From: Achromobacter xylosoxidans
GTDB taxonomy: Bacteria > Pseudomonadota > Gammaproteobacteria > Burkholderiales > Burkholderiaceae_B
Length of the DNA stretch: 64,000 bases
Direction of reading: 5' to 3'
Assembly (NCBI RefSeq): GCF_014490035.1
Contig: NZ_CP061008.1
Span: forward strand, 124,001 to 188,000
Part shown: piece after piece, positions 35,680 through 44,493 of the stretch
Layout of the letters: every line of letters begins with the position of its first letter
Numbering within the stretch: position 1 is the first letter of the stretch
Program-made: the position numbers and the translations under genes
The notes under the pieces: generated by a model
What the model saw: the letters and a program-made list of their open reading frames with translations, nothing else
What the model was told of the DNA's origin: nothing
The model's database searches: none

Positions 35680-36315
35680 TCAGGCCTTGTTGTCTTCATC
35701 GACGCCCACGATGATGCGGGTGTCGGTGAGATATTGGTACGGCGGGACTTCGAGGTTGTCGGGAGCGGGCTTGTTCTTGTAGACACGGCCGGCCAGATCG
35801 AACGTGGAGCCGTGGCAAGGACAGAGGAAGCCGCCCTGCCAGTCGGCGCCCAGACTGCCGCCCTTTTCGAAGTGGGACGTGGGCGAGCAGCCGAGGTGGG
35901 TACAGATGCCGACGCAGACGAAGAGCTCGGGCTTGCGCGAGCGGCCTTCGTTTTCGGCGTATTTGGGCGTGAAGCCGGGGCGCTTGGAATCAGGATCGGC
36001 CAGCAGCGCGTCCTGGGTCTTGAGACCAGCGAGTTGTTCAGGCGACCGGTGGATGATCCAGACCGGTTTTCCGCGCCATTCAACCGTCTTCATGGTGCCG
36101 ACGGGAATGTCGCCGACGTCCACTTCAACGGGAGCCCCGGCAGCGCGGGCCTTTTCGGAGGGAGAAAACGTGCTCACAAGCGGCACTGCCGTTGCGACAC
36201 CTGCTACGCCACCCACAGCACAGGCGGTGGTAACCCAGAAACGTCGCGAAGGATCAGGTGGCAGGTTGGGATCAACCGCACCGTCATCATCGTGCACCAG
36301 CGTATCCTGACTCAT
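35680..36315 (-). CDS. petA: Rieske iron-sulfur subunit of the bc1 complex
   Basis: A 211-residue protein. The N-terminal RRFWVTTACAVGGVAGVATA is a twin-arginine-related membrane anchor. The [2Fe-2S] site is C138-T-H140-L-G-C143 and C165-P-C167-H168, with C143 and C167 as the disulfide. Its export normally uses the Tat pathway, whose genes are 8 kb away in this window. First gene of the petABC operon and divergent from mscL. Confidence 0.97.
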   Translation of the reverse strand: MSQDTLVHDDDGAVDPNLPPDPSRRFWVTTACAVGGVAGVATAVPLVSTFSPSEKARAAGAPVEVDVGDIPVGTMKTVEWRGKPVWIIHRSPEQLAGLKTQDALLADPDSKRPGFTPKYAENEGRSRKPELFVCVGICTHLGCSPTSHFEKGGSLGADWQGGFLCPCHGSTFDLAGRVYKNKPAPDNLEVPPYQYLTDTRIIVGVDEDNKA

Positions 36316-36384
36316 CTTCCTATCCTTGTTGATGCGCCCGCTCTACGAGTAGCATCACTTCTGCGGCATCGGGTTCGCGGGAAT

Positions 36385-36412
36385 TTGTAACAACATAGCA
36401 ACCGCGTATTAT
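36385..36412 (+). promoter_or_regulatory. promoter of mscL
   Basis: TTGTAA (36385-36390), a 16-base spacer and TATTAT (36407-36412), 44 bases before the ATG. The same bases read TATAAT on the minus strand (36413-36408), so the petABC -10 element may overlap it. Confidence 0.6.
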
Positions 36413-36455
36413 AGCGCCAGCCCACTCACGGGCGTATCACGAAGGGAGTGCTTTT

Positions 36456-36902
36456 ATGAGCAAAGCGACTGGTTTCGTCAAAGAATTCCGAGATTTCGCT
36501 GTCAAAGGCAACGCAGTGGACCTGGCGGTCGGTGTCATCATCGGCGCGGCGTTCGGCAAGATCGTCGATTCGCTGGTCAAGGACATCGTCATGCCGTTGG
36601 TCAACTTCATCCTCGGAGGCTCGGTCGATTTTTCGAACAAGTTCCTGGTTCTGTCGATGCCGGCCGGCTACAACGGCCCCATGACCTACGCCGACCTCAC
36701 CAAGGCCGGTGCCAACGTATTTGCGTGGGGCAACTTCGTCACGATCATCATCAACTTCGTGTTGCTGGCCTTCGTGATCTTCTGGATGGTCAAGGCCATC
36801 TACAAGGCCCGCACCAAGGCCGAGGAAGCGCCGGCGCCCGCCGCGACGCCCGAAGACGTGGCGCTGCTGCGTGAAATCCGCGATCTGCTCAAGAAGCCCT
36901 GA
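36456..36902 (+). CDS. mscL: large-conductance mechanosensitive channel
   Basis: A homopentameric inner-membrane channel that opens on hypo-osmotic shock. It has 148 residues. The N-terminal helix and first membrane span read [20 protein letters not shown]; the second span is [20 protein letters not shown]. The C-terminal [13 protein letters not shown] is the conserved cytoplasmic helix, reached by an Ala/Pro-rich linker. Monocistronic, preceded by AAGGGAG. Confidence 0.97.
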   Translation: MSKATGFVKEFRDFAVKGNAVDLAVGVIIGAAFGKIVDSLVKDIVMPLVNFILGGSVDFSNKFLVLSMPAGYNGPMTYADLTKAGANVFAWGNFVTIIINFVLLAFVIFWMVKAIYKARTKAEEAPAPAATPEDVALLREIRDLLKKP

Positions 36903-36917
36903 TCCGATGCTGCCGCC

Positions 36918-36950
36918 GGCCCGGGATCCGCATGGACGCGGATCCGGGCC
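36918..36950 (+). terminator. hairpin after mscL
   Basis: Arms 36918-36931 and 36938-36950 pair over 13 bp with one bulged G. No T run follows, so termination is inferred from position only. Confidence 0.5.
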
Positions 36951-37019
36951 GCGGCTGGCGGACGTTCCCGCCGGCGCGTGCCGGCCCCCGCTGAACGATC
37001 CGCTGCCTGTTCCCTTCCC

Positions 37020-37787
37020 CTAGTCCCGTTCTGCTGCCATTTGCCGTTCGACGCGCCGCGCGAACATGGCGAAGCTTGCGCGCACGATGCTAGGCTTCAA
37101 CAGGAAATCGTGCGATTCGGCGGCCAGCGCGTCATTCACCGGTTTCACCTCGCCATAGGCGGCGGCTGCCTGTAGTTGATTGCGGGCGGCGCGTTCGATC
37201 AGCACCGACAGGTACAGCGCTTCCTCGATGCACGAGCCCGCTGCCAGAAAGCCGTGGTTGGCCAGCAGGATGCTGCGCTTGCCGCCCAGCGCCGCCGAGA
37301 TGATCTCGCCTTCCTGGTCGGCGATGGGCAGGCCGGGCCATTCCTTCAAATGGGCACAGTCGTTGTGGAACGGCGTCGCGTCCATGTGCGCGACCACCAG
37401 CGGCTGCCCCGTCATGGACAGCGTCGAGACATGGGGCGGGTGCGTGTGGATGATGCACTGCACGTCGGGACGCTGGCGATAGACCCAGAAGTGAAAGCGC
37501 ACGGCGGGGTTGGGCGTGCCGGGGCCGTCGAGCACCTCCATGTTGTCGTTGATGCGGATGACCGAGGCCGGGATGATCTCGTCGAAGGCCTGGGCCAAGG
37601 GCGTCGTCAGGAACGTGCCGTCTTCCTTGCGCACGGTGATCTGGCCCGCCAGGGTTTCCGAATGGCCTTCGCTGGCGAGAATGCGGCAGCTCAGCGCCAC
37701 CTTTTCTTCTTCGCTCCAGTTCCCGAAGTCGAGCTTGTTCGCGGAGCGCGCAAAGAAGGCGTCGGCATGGGCTTGTTTTTCCAGCAT
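37020..37787 (-). CDS. class II aldolase/adducin-family protein
   Basis: A 255-residue member of the class II aldolase fold, which uses zinc to cleave or decarboxylate sugar-like or hydroxyacid substrates. Metal-site motifs are IIHTHPPHVSTLSM and LLANHGFLAAG. AAGGAGACCCC before the ATG at 37787 fixes the start. It is divergent from an AraC regulator, and the gap carries direct repeats shared with the GST/MHS operon 3.3 kb away. The substrate is unknown; an aromatic or hydroxy acid is one possibility. Confidence 0.88.
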   Translation of the reverse strand: MLEKQAHADAFFARSANKLDFGNWSEEEKVALSCRILASEGHSETLAGQITVRKEDGTFLTTPLAQAFDEIIPASVIRINDNMEVLDGPGTPNPAVRFHFWVYRQRPDVQCIIHTHPPHVSTLSMTGQPLVVAHMDATPFHNDCAHLKEWPGLPIADQEGEIISAALGGKRSILLANHGFLAAGSCIEEALYLSVLIERAARNQLQAAAAYGEVKPVNDALAAESHDFLLKPSIVRASFAMFARRVERQMAAERD

Positions 37788-37837
37788 GGGGTCTCCTTGG
37801 GATAATGGCTCCATTACACGCCGGCCTCCGCCGCCCG

Positions 37838-37876
37838 CGATTGACCGATCACGAACGAGGGTTGACTCAATGCGAC
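37838..37876. promoter_or_regulatory. AraC-type direct repeats, site A
   Basis: ATTGAC at 37840-37845 and GTTGAC at 37861-37866 are direct repeats exactly 21 bases apart, two helical turns. The second copy extends as TTGACTCAATGCGAC. It matches TTGACCAGATGCGAC at 41113-41127 upstream of the GST gene. Confidence 0.65.
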
Positions 37877-37931
37877 AGGAAGACCGGCGCCTTTCGGCCA
37901 GTGTTGGCCGACCCGACAGAGTGTTCCGAGC

Positions 37932-38960
37932 ATGCCACGCGCCCGCCAGACAGTGAATCCATCCGCCCGGCCCGCCTGTTCCGAGGCGGATCTGAACTTT
38001 GCGCCGCAGTTCCGCCCTTTCTATGCGCAGGAGATCGCCGGCTACGAGCGCGAGCTGGACAAGCTGGTGCTGCCGGGCGAATTCAGGGCGCTGACCGAAC
38101 CGCCCAGGCTGCTATTGCAGGCCTGCAGGCTGCGCGCGGGCGGGCTGGTGGTGAGCCTGGAGTCCACGCCGATCAGCGTGCACCACCGCGCGGAGCATGC
38201 GGCCGATCTGGAGCATGCGGAGTTCCTGGCGAGCTTTGTGATTGCGGGCCATGGCGTCATCGTGCAGAACGACGCGACGCTGCCGCTGGAACCCGGCGAC
38301 ATCATCTTCCGCACGACCGCCCTGCCATCGGAAATCCGGATGTACACCGATTCGCGCATCGTGGTGGTCAAGGGGCCGCTGTCGCGCCTGCTGGGCGCGC
38401 ATAGCCTGGCGATGTCGCAGTTCACCGCGCAACGCGGCGTGGCGGTCCTGCCCATGGTGCAGACCGCCCATCGCTGCCTGCATCATGTGTTCTTCGACAA
38501 GGCGGAATCGAATCCGACGTCGTCGCTATTTGCCGAGCAGGCGCTGTTGGCGCTGCTGGCCTCGATCTACACCAGCCAGGCGTTGGAGAAGATACCGGGC
38601 GATGCGCGCGCGCCCGCCGACAACTGGCAGGTGCTGGCCAGCTATATCGATGCCCACATCACCGATCCGGAACTGTCGGTGCAGGCGGTGGCGGATGTGC
38701 TGCGCGTGACCACGCGCTGGGTGCACCGGCTGTTCAAGATGCGCTCGCTGCAATACACCAGCTATGTGCGTGAACGCCGCCTGCAGCTGGCCCGGGAAGC
38801 GCTGGAGGATCCGCGGCGCGCGCACGTCGAAGTCAAGGACATCGCGGCGTCTTGCGGCTTTCAGCACGCGAGCCATTTCATTCGCCGCTTTCATGAACGC
38901 TTCGGCATGTCGCCGGCCCTGTATCGCAAGACCGCCAGAAGCGGCAACGGCGGCGCCTAG
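37932..38960 (+). CDS. AraC-family transcriptional regulator
   Basis: A 342-residue regulator. The N-terminal part has a cupin-like AraC-binding domain (AHSLAMSQFTAQRG region, about residues 60-190). The C-terminal DNA-binding domain shows LSVQAVADVLRVTTRWVHRL and KDIAASCGFQHASHFIRRFH, similar to regulators of the FeaR/AdpA-like group. It is divergent from the class II aldolase and near the MHS transporter and GST genes, whose upstream regions share its candidate binding repeats. Confidence 0.92.
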   Translation: MPRARQTVNPSARPACSEADLNFAPQFRPFYAQEIAGYERELDKLVLPGEFRALTEPPRLLLQACRLRAGGLVVSLESTPISVHHRAEHAADLEHAEFLASFVIAGHGVIVQNDATLPLEPGDIIFRTTALPSEIRMYTDSRIVVVKGPLSRLLGAHSLAMSQFTAQRGVAVLPMVQTAHRCLHHVFFDKAESNPTSSLFAEQALLALLASIYTSQALEKIPGDARAPADNWQVLASYIDAHITDPELSVQAVADVLRVTTRWVHRLFKMRSLQYTSYVRERRLQLAREALEDPRRAHVEVKDIAASCGFQHASHFIRRFHERFGMSPALYRKTARSGNGGA

Positions 38961-38993
38961 CGCCGCGCCGCCTGCTCATGCCGTTCCTGCGCG

Positions 38994-40325
38994 TCAGCCC
39001 CGGCGCATGTCCTGCGGGGTGGGCTTCATGAGAAACGCGGAGCTACCCGCCACGATGCCGAGGAAGGCCAGATAGACGCCGACGGGAAGAATGCTGTCGA
39101 ACTTCTGCACCAACGTGGCCGAGATCAGCGGCGCCAGCCCGCCGCCGATGGCGGCCGAGAACTGGACCCCGATGGACAATCCGGAATAGCGCAGCTCCGC
39201 GGGAAACTGCGCGCTGTAGAGGCTGGATTGCGGCGCGATCATGATCGCGTAGTTGAAGGCCATGGCGACGAAGACGGCAAGGCTGTACGCCATCAGCGAA
39301 CCGCTGCCCACCGCGAGAAAGATCGGAATGGCCATGAGTCCAAGCAGCATGCCGCCCCAGCCACAGACGCGGCGCGCGCCGATGCGGTCGGCCAGCACGC
39401 CGAACAGCGGAATGGTGAACATCAGCACGCCAGCGCCGTAAAGCAAGGCATGCAGCGCGTCGGCGCGGCTGAAGCCGAGCTTGGACACCGCGTAGGAAAC
39501 CGAGAACACCAGAAAGGTGTAGATCAGCGTGACCTCGGCAATCTTGCAGCCTATGCACAGCAGCAACGATTTGCCGTGCGCGCGCAGCAATTCGCCCAAG
39601 GGCATCTTGTCTTGCACGGACTGTCTGTTGCGCGCCTTCTCGCGCTTGACCTCTTCGAATTCAGGCGATTCGTCGATGCCGTGGCGGATGAACAGGCCGA
39701 CGACGATCAGCACTGCGCTGGCCAGGAACGGCAGGCGCCAGCCCCAGGACAGGAAGTCCGCTTCCGGCAACCGCGTCACCAGCGCGAAGGAACCCACCGA
39801 CAGCAGGATGCCCAGGGGCGCGCCCACCAGCGGCAGGCTGCCGAAGAACGCCTTCCATTTGGGCGGCGCGTGTTCTACCGCCATCAGCATGGCGCCGCCC
39901 ATCTCGCCGCCGAACGACAGCCCCTGGCCGATGCGCAGCACCACCAGCAGCACCGCAGCCGAGATGCCGATTTGTTCATAGGTCGGCAACAGCCCGATGA
40001 GCACCGTGCAGATCCCCATCAGCAGCAGGCTGAGCGTCAGCATGGATTTGCGGCCGATGCGGTCGCCGAAATGGCCGAACAGGATGCCGCCGATGGGCCG
40101 CGCCAGCATGCCGCTGGCGAAGGCGCCGAAGGCTGCCAGCGTGCCGGTGACGGGGTCGAACTGCGGGAAGAAAATCTTGTTGAACACCAGCGCCGCGGCG
40201 GTGCCGTAGGCGAGGAAGTCGAAGGCTTCCACGGCGGTGCCGATGACTGTGGCAACGGCGACCCGGAACAGGTTCGGTTTCTTGTGTGATTGGGCAATAG
40301 GCTGCGCGGCCTGGATGGCGTCCAT
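38994..40325 (-). CDS. MFS transporter, metabolite:H+ symporter (MHS) type
   Basis: A 443-residue inner-membrane transporter with twelve predicted helices. The opening VAVATVIGTAVEAFDFLAYG and the loop 2-3 motif GHFGDRIGRKSM identify the MHS branch (ShiA/ProP/KgtP-like). Members import organic acids, betaines or shikimate with protons. AGAGGGA precedes the ATG at 40325. It follows the GST gene by 50 bases, so the two form an operon; it converges with the AraC gene with 33 bases between stops. Confidence 0.92.
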   Translation of the reverse strand: MDAIQAAQPIAQSHKKPNLFRVAVATVIGTAVEAFDFLAYGTAAALVFNKIFFPQFDPVTGTLAAFGAFASGMLARPIGGILFGHFGDRIGRKSMLTLSLLLMGICTVLIGLLPTYEQIGISAAVLLVVLRIGQGLSFGGEMGGAMLMAVEHAPPKWKAFFGSLPLVGAPLGILLSVGSFALVTRLPEADFLSWGWRLPFLASAVLIVVGLFIRHGIDESPEFEEVKREKARNRQSVQDKMPLGELLRAHGKSLLLCIGCKIAEVTLIYTFLVFSVSYAVSKLGFSRADALHALLYGAGVLMFTIPLFGVLADRIGARRVCGWGGMLLGLMAIPIFLAVGSGSLMAYSLAVFVAMAFNYAIMIAPQSSLYSAQFPAELRYSGLSIGVQFSAAIGGGLAPLISATLVQKFDSILPVGVYLAFLGIVAGSSAFLMKPTPQDMRRG

Positions 40326-40375
40326 GTGGTTCCCTCTTGTCTTGTAGTAATGGTTCTTGTCGTTGTGCGCGGGAC

Positions 40376-41002
40376 TCAGGGTCCTGGCGGCACGTACCCT
40401 GGCAACTGCTGGATGCGCTTGCGCCACGCCGCGATGGCGGGATAGGCGGCGATGTCGATGGCGGCTTCCTCGGCCAGCGCCAGGTAGCCGTAGCAGGCGA
40501 TGTCGGCCACGGTCGGCGCTTCGCCGCCCGCCAGCCAGGCGTGGTCCGCAAGGCGCTTTTCCAGGCGCTGCAGCACGCGGTCGGTGCGGGCCTGCATGCC
40601 GGGCACGTCGAGCAAGGCCTCGCTCACGCCCAGGTGGTGCGCGGCCTCGGCGTTGCTTACCACGCGCGTCAGGCGCAGCGGCTGCAGGCTGTTGGCGATC
40701 TCGTTGGCGGACACCGATATCCAGGCGTGCATGGCGCCGATGCGAGGCAGCGGCGCCAGCCATTCGGGGGCGTAGTGATGCGCCAGATGCAGCAGGATGG
40801 CGTGGCTGTCCCAGATGGCCGTGTCGCCATCGGTCAGCGCGGGGATCTGCTGGAAGGCGCTGACGCGCTCGAACTCCGCGGTCTGGTTCTTGCGGGCCAG
40901 CACGTCGACGAACCTGCTTTGGTAGTCCCGGCCGATGAGCGCGAGAAACAGGCGCACCTTGTAGCAGTTGCCGGAGCGCGGGTGGTCGTAGAGGGTCAGC
41001 AT
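40376..41002 (-). CDS. glutathione S-transferase family protein
   Basis: A 208-residue GST. The thioredoxin-like N-terminal domain starts MLTLYDHPRSGNCYKVRLFL, where S10-G-N-C13 is the likely glutathione site; the glutathione-binding QIPALTDGD and IWDSHAILLHL follow. The C-terminal helical domain contains PTVADIACYGYLALAEE. Such enzymes isomerise or detoxify substrates in degradation pathways. First gene of the GST-MHS operon, with AraC-type direct repeats 90-125 bases upstream. Confidence 0.92.
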   Translation of the reverse strand: MLTLYDHPRSGNCYKVRLFLALIGRDYQSRFVDVLARKNQTAEFERVSAFQQIPALTDGDTAIWDSHAILLHLAHHYAPEWLAPLPRIGAMHAWISVSANEIANSLQPLRLTRVVSNAEAAHHLGVSEALLDVPGMQARTDRVLQRLEKRLADHAWLAGGEAPTVADIACYGYLALAEEAAIDIAAYPAIAAWRKRIQQLPGYVPPGP

Positions 41003-41090
41003 TCAATGGCTCCGTGTGTAGGAGGCCCGGCCGGAAAAGGCCGGCAGCGGGCGGCTGCATGGAATGCTAGGGCGCTGGACTGCGCGCGGA

Positions 41091-41127
41091 ATTGACAGGG
41101 AGAGAACCGCGATTGACCAGATGCGAC
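41091..41127. promoter_or_regulatory. AraC-type direct repeats, site B
   Basis: ATTGAC at 41091-41096 and again at 41112-41117 are direct repeats exactly 21 bases apart. The second extends as TTGACCAGATGCGAC and matches the second repeat of site A at 37862-37876. Orientation relative to the minus-strand gene served is the same in both sites. The rest of 41003-41271 shows no gene. Confidence 0.65.
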
Positions 41128-41224
41128 GCACAGGCGCCGCCTTGATCGCGCCCTCTGGTTTTCCCCTAGCCGAGTCCTGCGGATTCGGCACGGACGGCGC
41201 GCACGGTCGCGCTGGGAGCCGTGC

Positions 41225-41250
41225 AATGAAAACGCCCCCTTGCGGGGGCG
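41225..41250 (-). terminator. terminator of the Nif3-family gene
   Basis: CGCCCCC (41233-41239) and GGGGGCG (41244-41250) with a 4-base loop, followed on the minus strand by TTTTCATT, 21 bases after the stop. Confidence 0.88.
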
Positions 41251-41271
41251 ATCTTGAGGAGGCGGAGCCGG

Positions 41272-42048
41272 TTATGCCGGGTTGTCGATGTCGACGAATT
41301 CGACCTTGATGCCGAAGCGTTCCGCGACCGCCTGGCCCAGCGCCTGCGCGCCGTAGCGCTCGGTGGCATGGTGGCCCGCGGCGATGAAGCCCACGCCGGT
41401 TTCGCGCGCCAGGTGCACGGTGGATTCGGAAACCTCGCCCGTGATGTAGGCGCTGGCGCCCGCGTCCGCCGCATCGCCCAGCATGCCTTGCGCGCCGCCC
41501 GTGCACCAGGCCACGCGCGCCAGGGGCATGTCCGGGTCGCCCACCACCAACGGCTGGCGGCCCAGGCGTTCGGCCACTCGCTCGCCCAGCTGGCCCAGCG
41601 TTGCCACGCCCGTCGCCGTACCCAGCCAGACCAGGTTGTCTGGGCCACAGGTTTGCGGCGCGCCGTCATCGCGCAGCGCGGGCGTCAGGCCCAGCACGCG
41701 CGCCAGCTGCGCGTTGTTGCCCAGCGTGGGATGCGCGTCCAGCGGCAGATGGTAGGCGTACAGGTTCAGGTCGTTTTTCAGGGCCAGGGCCATGCGCGCG
41801 CGGCGCGTGCCGATGACGCGGCGGTCTTCGTTGCGCCAGAGCCAGCCGTGATGCACCAGCACCGCATCCGCGCCGCGTTCGACCGCCACGCGCAGCAGGG
41901 CTTCGCTGGCCGTGACTCCGGCGATAATGTGTGCGATTTCGGATCGGCCTTCCACCTGCAGCCCGTTGGGGCAATAGTCCTTGAAGCGTGCCGTTTGCAG
42001 GGTGTCGTCCAGCCAGTTGGCCAGGACGTGGGAGTCCACTTTACTCAT
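41272..42048 (-). CDS. Nif3-like dinuclear metal centre protein
   Basis: A 258-residue protein of the Nif3/YbgI family. Its metal ligands lie in VLVHHGWLWR, AYHLPLDAHPTLGNN and the C-terminal FIAAGHHATERYG. The family may act as a GTP cyclohydrolase I-like or metal-handling protein, but its role is unsettled. The ATG at 42048 gives the canonical MSKVDSHVLANWLDD. It is divergent from the DegS-like protease gene with only 19 bases between start codons. Confidence 0.93.
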   Translation of the reverse strand: MSKVDSHVLANWLDDTLQTARFKDYCPNGLQVEGRSEIAHIIAGVTASEALLRVAVERGADAVLVHHGWLWRNEDRRVIGTRRARMALALKNDLNLYAYHLPLDAHPTLGNNAQLARVLGLTPALRDDGAPQTCGPDNLVWLGTATGVATLGQLGERVAERLGRQPLVVGDPDMPLARVAWCTGGAQGMLGDAADAGASAYITGEVSESTVHLARETGVGFIAAGHHATERYGAQALGQAVAERFGIKVEFVDIDNPA

Positions 42049-42067
42049 AGCTAGTCCTATCAGAATC

Positions 42068-43228
42068 ATGCGCCGATATTGGCTGATCTTTGCTCAGGCC
42101 GTCACGGTCTGCCTGGGTATTCTATTCGTCGTGACGACCTTGCGGCCCGACCTGCTGCGGCTGGCCGGGCCGGCGGCGGGACCTCAGTCCGCGGCGGCCG
42201 CCGCAAGACCGCCCGTTGCGCGCGCCCAGGCCACGGCGTCCTATGCGGACGGCGTGGCCCGCGCCGCGCCTTCCGTGGTCAACGTATACACCACCAAGCA
42301 CGTTAACGTGCCGCTGATTCCGCTGCCCGACGATCCGGTGCTGCGCCAGTTCTTTGGCCAGGTGCCGGGCGTGACGCGGCGCCAGGCCTCGACCAGCCTG
42401 GGGTCCGGCGTGATCGTGAACCAGGACGGCTACGTGCTGACCAACTACCACGTGGTGCAGGCGGCGGAAGCGATCGAGGTTGCGCTGTCCGACGGCCGTC
42501 GCGATACCGCGAAAGTGGTGGGCGCGGATCCGGACACCGATCTGGCCGTGCTGAAGCTGGCCACCTTGCGGTCCCTGCCCGCGGCCACGCTGGCGCCGGA
42601 CCGGGGCTTGCGGGTGGGCGACGTGGTGCTGGCCATCGGCAATCCGTTCGGGGTGGGGCAGACCACCACGCTGGGCATCGTATCGGCGCTGGGCCGCAAC
42701 GGGCTGGGACTGAACACCTACGAGAACTTCATCCAGACCGACGCGGCGATCAACCCCGGCAATTCCGGGGGCGCGCTGGTCGACGCCGCCGGCAATCTGG
42801 TGGGCATCAATACCGCCATCTATTCCGAATCGGGCGGGTCGATGGGCATAGGCTTTGCCACCCCCATCGAGATCGCGCGCAAGGTCATGGACGAGATCGT
42901 CAAGACCGGCGCGGTCAAGCGCGGTTGGCTGGGCGTGGAGCCGCAGGACGTAACGCCGGAGCTGGCGCGTGCGTTCGGGCTGGATCGCGATACCGCGGGC
43001 GTGATCATCGCCGGCGTGATGCGCGACGGGCCGGCGGCGCGCGGCGGCCTGCGGGTGGGGGACATCGTGCAGTCGGTCAACGGCAAGCGCATGATGGACA
43101 CCGCCAGCCTGCTGTCGGAGATCGCGCAGCTGCCGCCGGGCCAGAGCGCCAAGCTGGGCATATTGCGCAGCGGTAAGCCAGCCGAGCTGGCGGTGGTGGT
43201 GGGCACGCGCCCGGGCAAGCCGCGCTAG
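42068..43228 (+). CDS. DegS-like trypsin-type serine protease with one PDZ domain
   Basis: A 386-residue S1C protease. An N-terminal membrane anchor (IFAQAVTVCLGILFVVTTL) places the rest in the periplasm. The catalytic triad is H128 (NYHVV), D158 (DTDLAVL) and S233 (GNSGGAL). A single PDZ domain (about residues 285-380) follows. One PDZ plus an anchor fits DegS rather than DegP/DegQ, suggesting a regulatory protease for envelope stress. No ribosome binding site is evident before the ATG. Confidence 0.92.
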   Translation: MRRYWLIFAQAVTVCLGILFVVTTLRPDLLRLAGPAAGPQSAAAAARPPVARAQATASYADGVARAAPSVVNVYTTKHVNVPLIPLPDDPVLRQFFGQVPGVTRRQASTSLGSGVIVNQDGYVLTNYHVVQAAEAIEVALSDGRRDTAKVVGADPDTDLAVLKLATLRSLPAATLAPDRGLRVGDVVLAIGNPFGVGQTTTLGIVSALGRNGLGLNTYENFIQTDAAINPGNSGGALVDAAGNLVGINTAIYSESGGSMGIGFATPIEIARKVMDEIVKTGAVKRGWLGVEPQDVTPELARAFGLDRDTAGVIIAGVMRDGPAARGGLRVGDIVQSVNGKRMMDTASLLSEIAQLPPGQSAKLGILRSGKPAELAVVVGTRPGKPR

Positions 43229-43255
43229 GACCGCGCCGGGTCCGCGGGTGGGGGT

Positions 43256-43624
43256 TCAGGTTGCGGCGGGGTCCTTGGCCATCAGGCGCACCGCCGACAA
43301 GATGGCTTTCTTGGTGCTTTCGGATTGATTGCGCAGCAGCGCCCATATTTCCGTGCAATAGCCGTCCGGGCCGTCGTCCGGCGGGGACGCGCCGTTGTGC
43401 GGCGCATCCCCGCCCGGCCCCACGCCGTCGGTCAGCCACGGCACGCTGGTGTCCAGCGCCCGCGCCAGGCGCAGCAAGGTAGCGCGAGACGGCGAGTAGC
43501 AGTCTTCGCGCATGAGGATCCGATGGATGCACGATTGCGGCACGCCAGAAATGCGAGCCAGCTGGTTCTGGCTTTTGATGCCGCGCCAGCGCATCAGGGT
43601 GTGCAGTCTTTGGGCGAGTGACAT
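43256..43624 (-). CDS. XRE-family helix-turn-helix protein
   Basis: A 122-residue protein whose first 65 residues form a Cro/CI-type DNA-binding domain (SLAQRLHTLMRWRGIKSQNQ, then ISGVPQSCIHRIL). The rest is helical with no known domain. The ATG at 43624 is preferred; a GTG 11 codons earlier is possible. It is convergent with the DegS-like gene and downstream of tatC. It does not look phage-derived, since no phage genes are near. Its target is unknown. Confidence 0.8.
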   Translation of the reverse strand: MSLAQRLHTLMRWRGIKSQNQLARISGVPQSCIHRILMREDCYSPSRATLLRLARALDTSVPWLTDGVGPGGDAPHNGASPPDDGPDGYCTEIWALLRNQSESTKKAILSAVRLMAKDPAAT

Positions 43625-43664
43625 GAGGGCAATGTAGAGTTGCCGTGGGCCGCCCACAAGGTGA

Positions 43665-43693
43665 AACGGTCCTGCTTTGTGGGCAGGACCGTT
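43665..43693 (-). terminator. hairpin after tatC
   Basis: AACGGTCCTGC (43665-43675) and GCAGGACCGTT (43683-43693) form a perfect 11-bp stem with loop 7, 8 bases past the tatC stop. Only TTTC follows, so efficiency is uncertain. Confidence 0.65.
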
Positions 43694-43701
43694 CGAAGGG
43701 A

Positions 43702-44493
43702 TCAGTGGCGCTCTGTCAGCGAGTCCGAATCGGCCTCGCTCTCTGCTTCTGGTTTGGGCGTGACCAGCCGGGCGCAGATCAGCCCGACCTCATACAGCAG
43801 GCACAGAGGCACCGCCAGCATGAACTGGCTGACCACGTCGGGCGGCGTGACCACGGCGGCGATGATGAAGGCGCCCACCACCACGTAGCCGCGCGCGGCC
43901 TTCAATTTGGAGAGTTCGACCACGCCCATCTTCACCAGCAGCACCACGGCCACGGGCACTTCGAAGGTGATGCCGAAGGCCATGAACATCGTCATGACGA
44001 AGCTCAGGTAGGCCTCGATGTCCGGCGCTGGCGTGATGGACTGCGGCGCGAACGTGGCGATGAAGTGGAACACCGTGCGGAACACCACGAAATAGCAGAA
44101 CGCCATGCCCGCGATGAACAGAAAGGTGCTGGAAACGATAAGCGGCAGCGCCAGGCGCTTCTCGTGCCGGTACAGGCCGGGCGCCACGAAGGCCCAGGCC
44201 TGGTACAGCACCACGGGCAGCGCCAGGATGAACGCGGCCATCATCGTGACCTTGACCGGCACCATGAACGGCGTGATGACGCCGGTGGCGATCATGCGCG
44301 TGCCTTCGGGCAGCGAAGCCAGCATGGGCTGGGCCAGCACGTCGTAAATGGCCGACGCGCCGGGGTAGATGAACAGCACGATGAATATGCCGATCACGGC
44401 GGCGGCGGCGCGCAGCAGGCGGGTGCGCAGCTCGACCAGGTGGGAGATGAAGGTCTCCTGCTGGCCTTCTTCTTGGGAGGCGTCCTGGGTCAC
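43702..44493 (-). CDS. tatC: Sec-independent translocase TatC
   Basis: A 263-residue inner-membrane protein with six helices. It is the twin-arginine signal receptor. The N-terminal FISHLVELRTRLLRA and the stretch FGITFEVPVAVVLLVKMGVV are signature regions. The GTG start overlaps the tatB stop (GTGA), so translation is coupled. The acidic tail (EAESEADSDS) is longer than in E. coli. Confidence 0.96.
   Translation of the reverse strand: MTQDASQEEGQQETFISHLVELRTRLLRAAAAVIGIFIVLFIYPGASAIYDVLAQPMLASLPEGTRMIATGVITPFMVPVKVTMMAAFILALPVVLYQAWAFVAPGLYRHEKRLALPLIVSSTFLFIAGMAFCYFVVFRTVFHFIATFAPQSITPAPDIEAYLSFVMTMFMAFGITFEVPVAVVLLVKMGVVELSKLKAARGYVVVGAFIIAAVVTPPDVVSQFMLAVPLCLLYEVGLICARLVTPKPEAESEADSDSLTERH

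Noticed and set aside
43256..43624. XRE regulator as a prophage remnant or antitoxin
   Set aside because: No partner toxin or phage gene is adjacent; the flanking genes are core functions.
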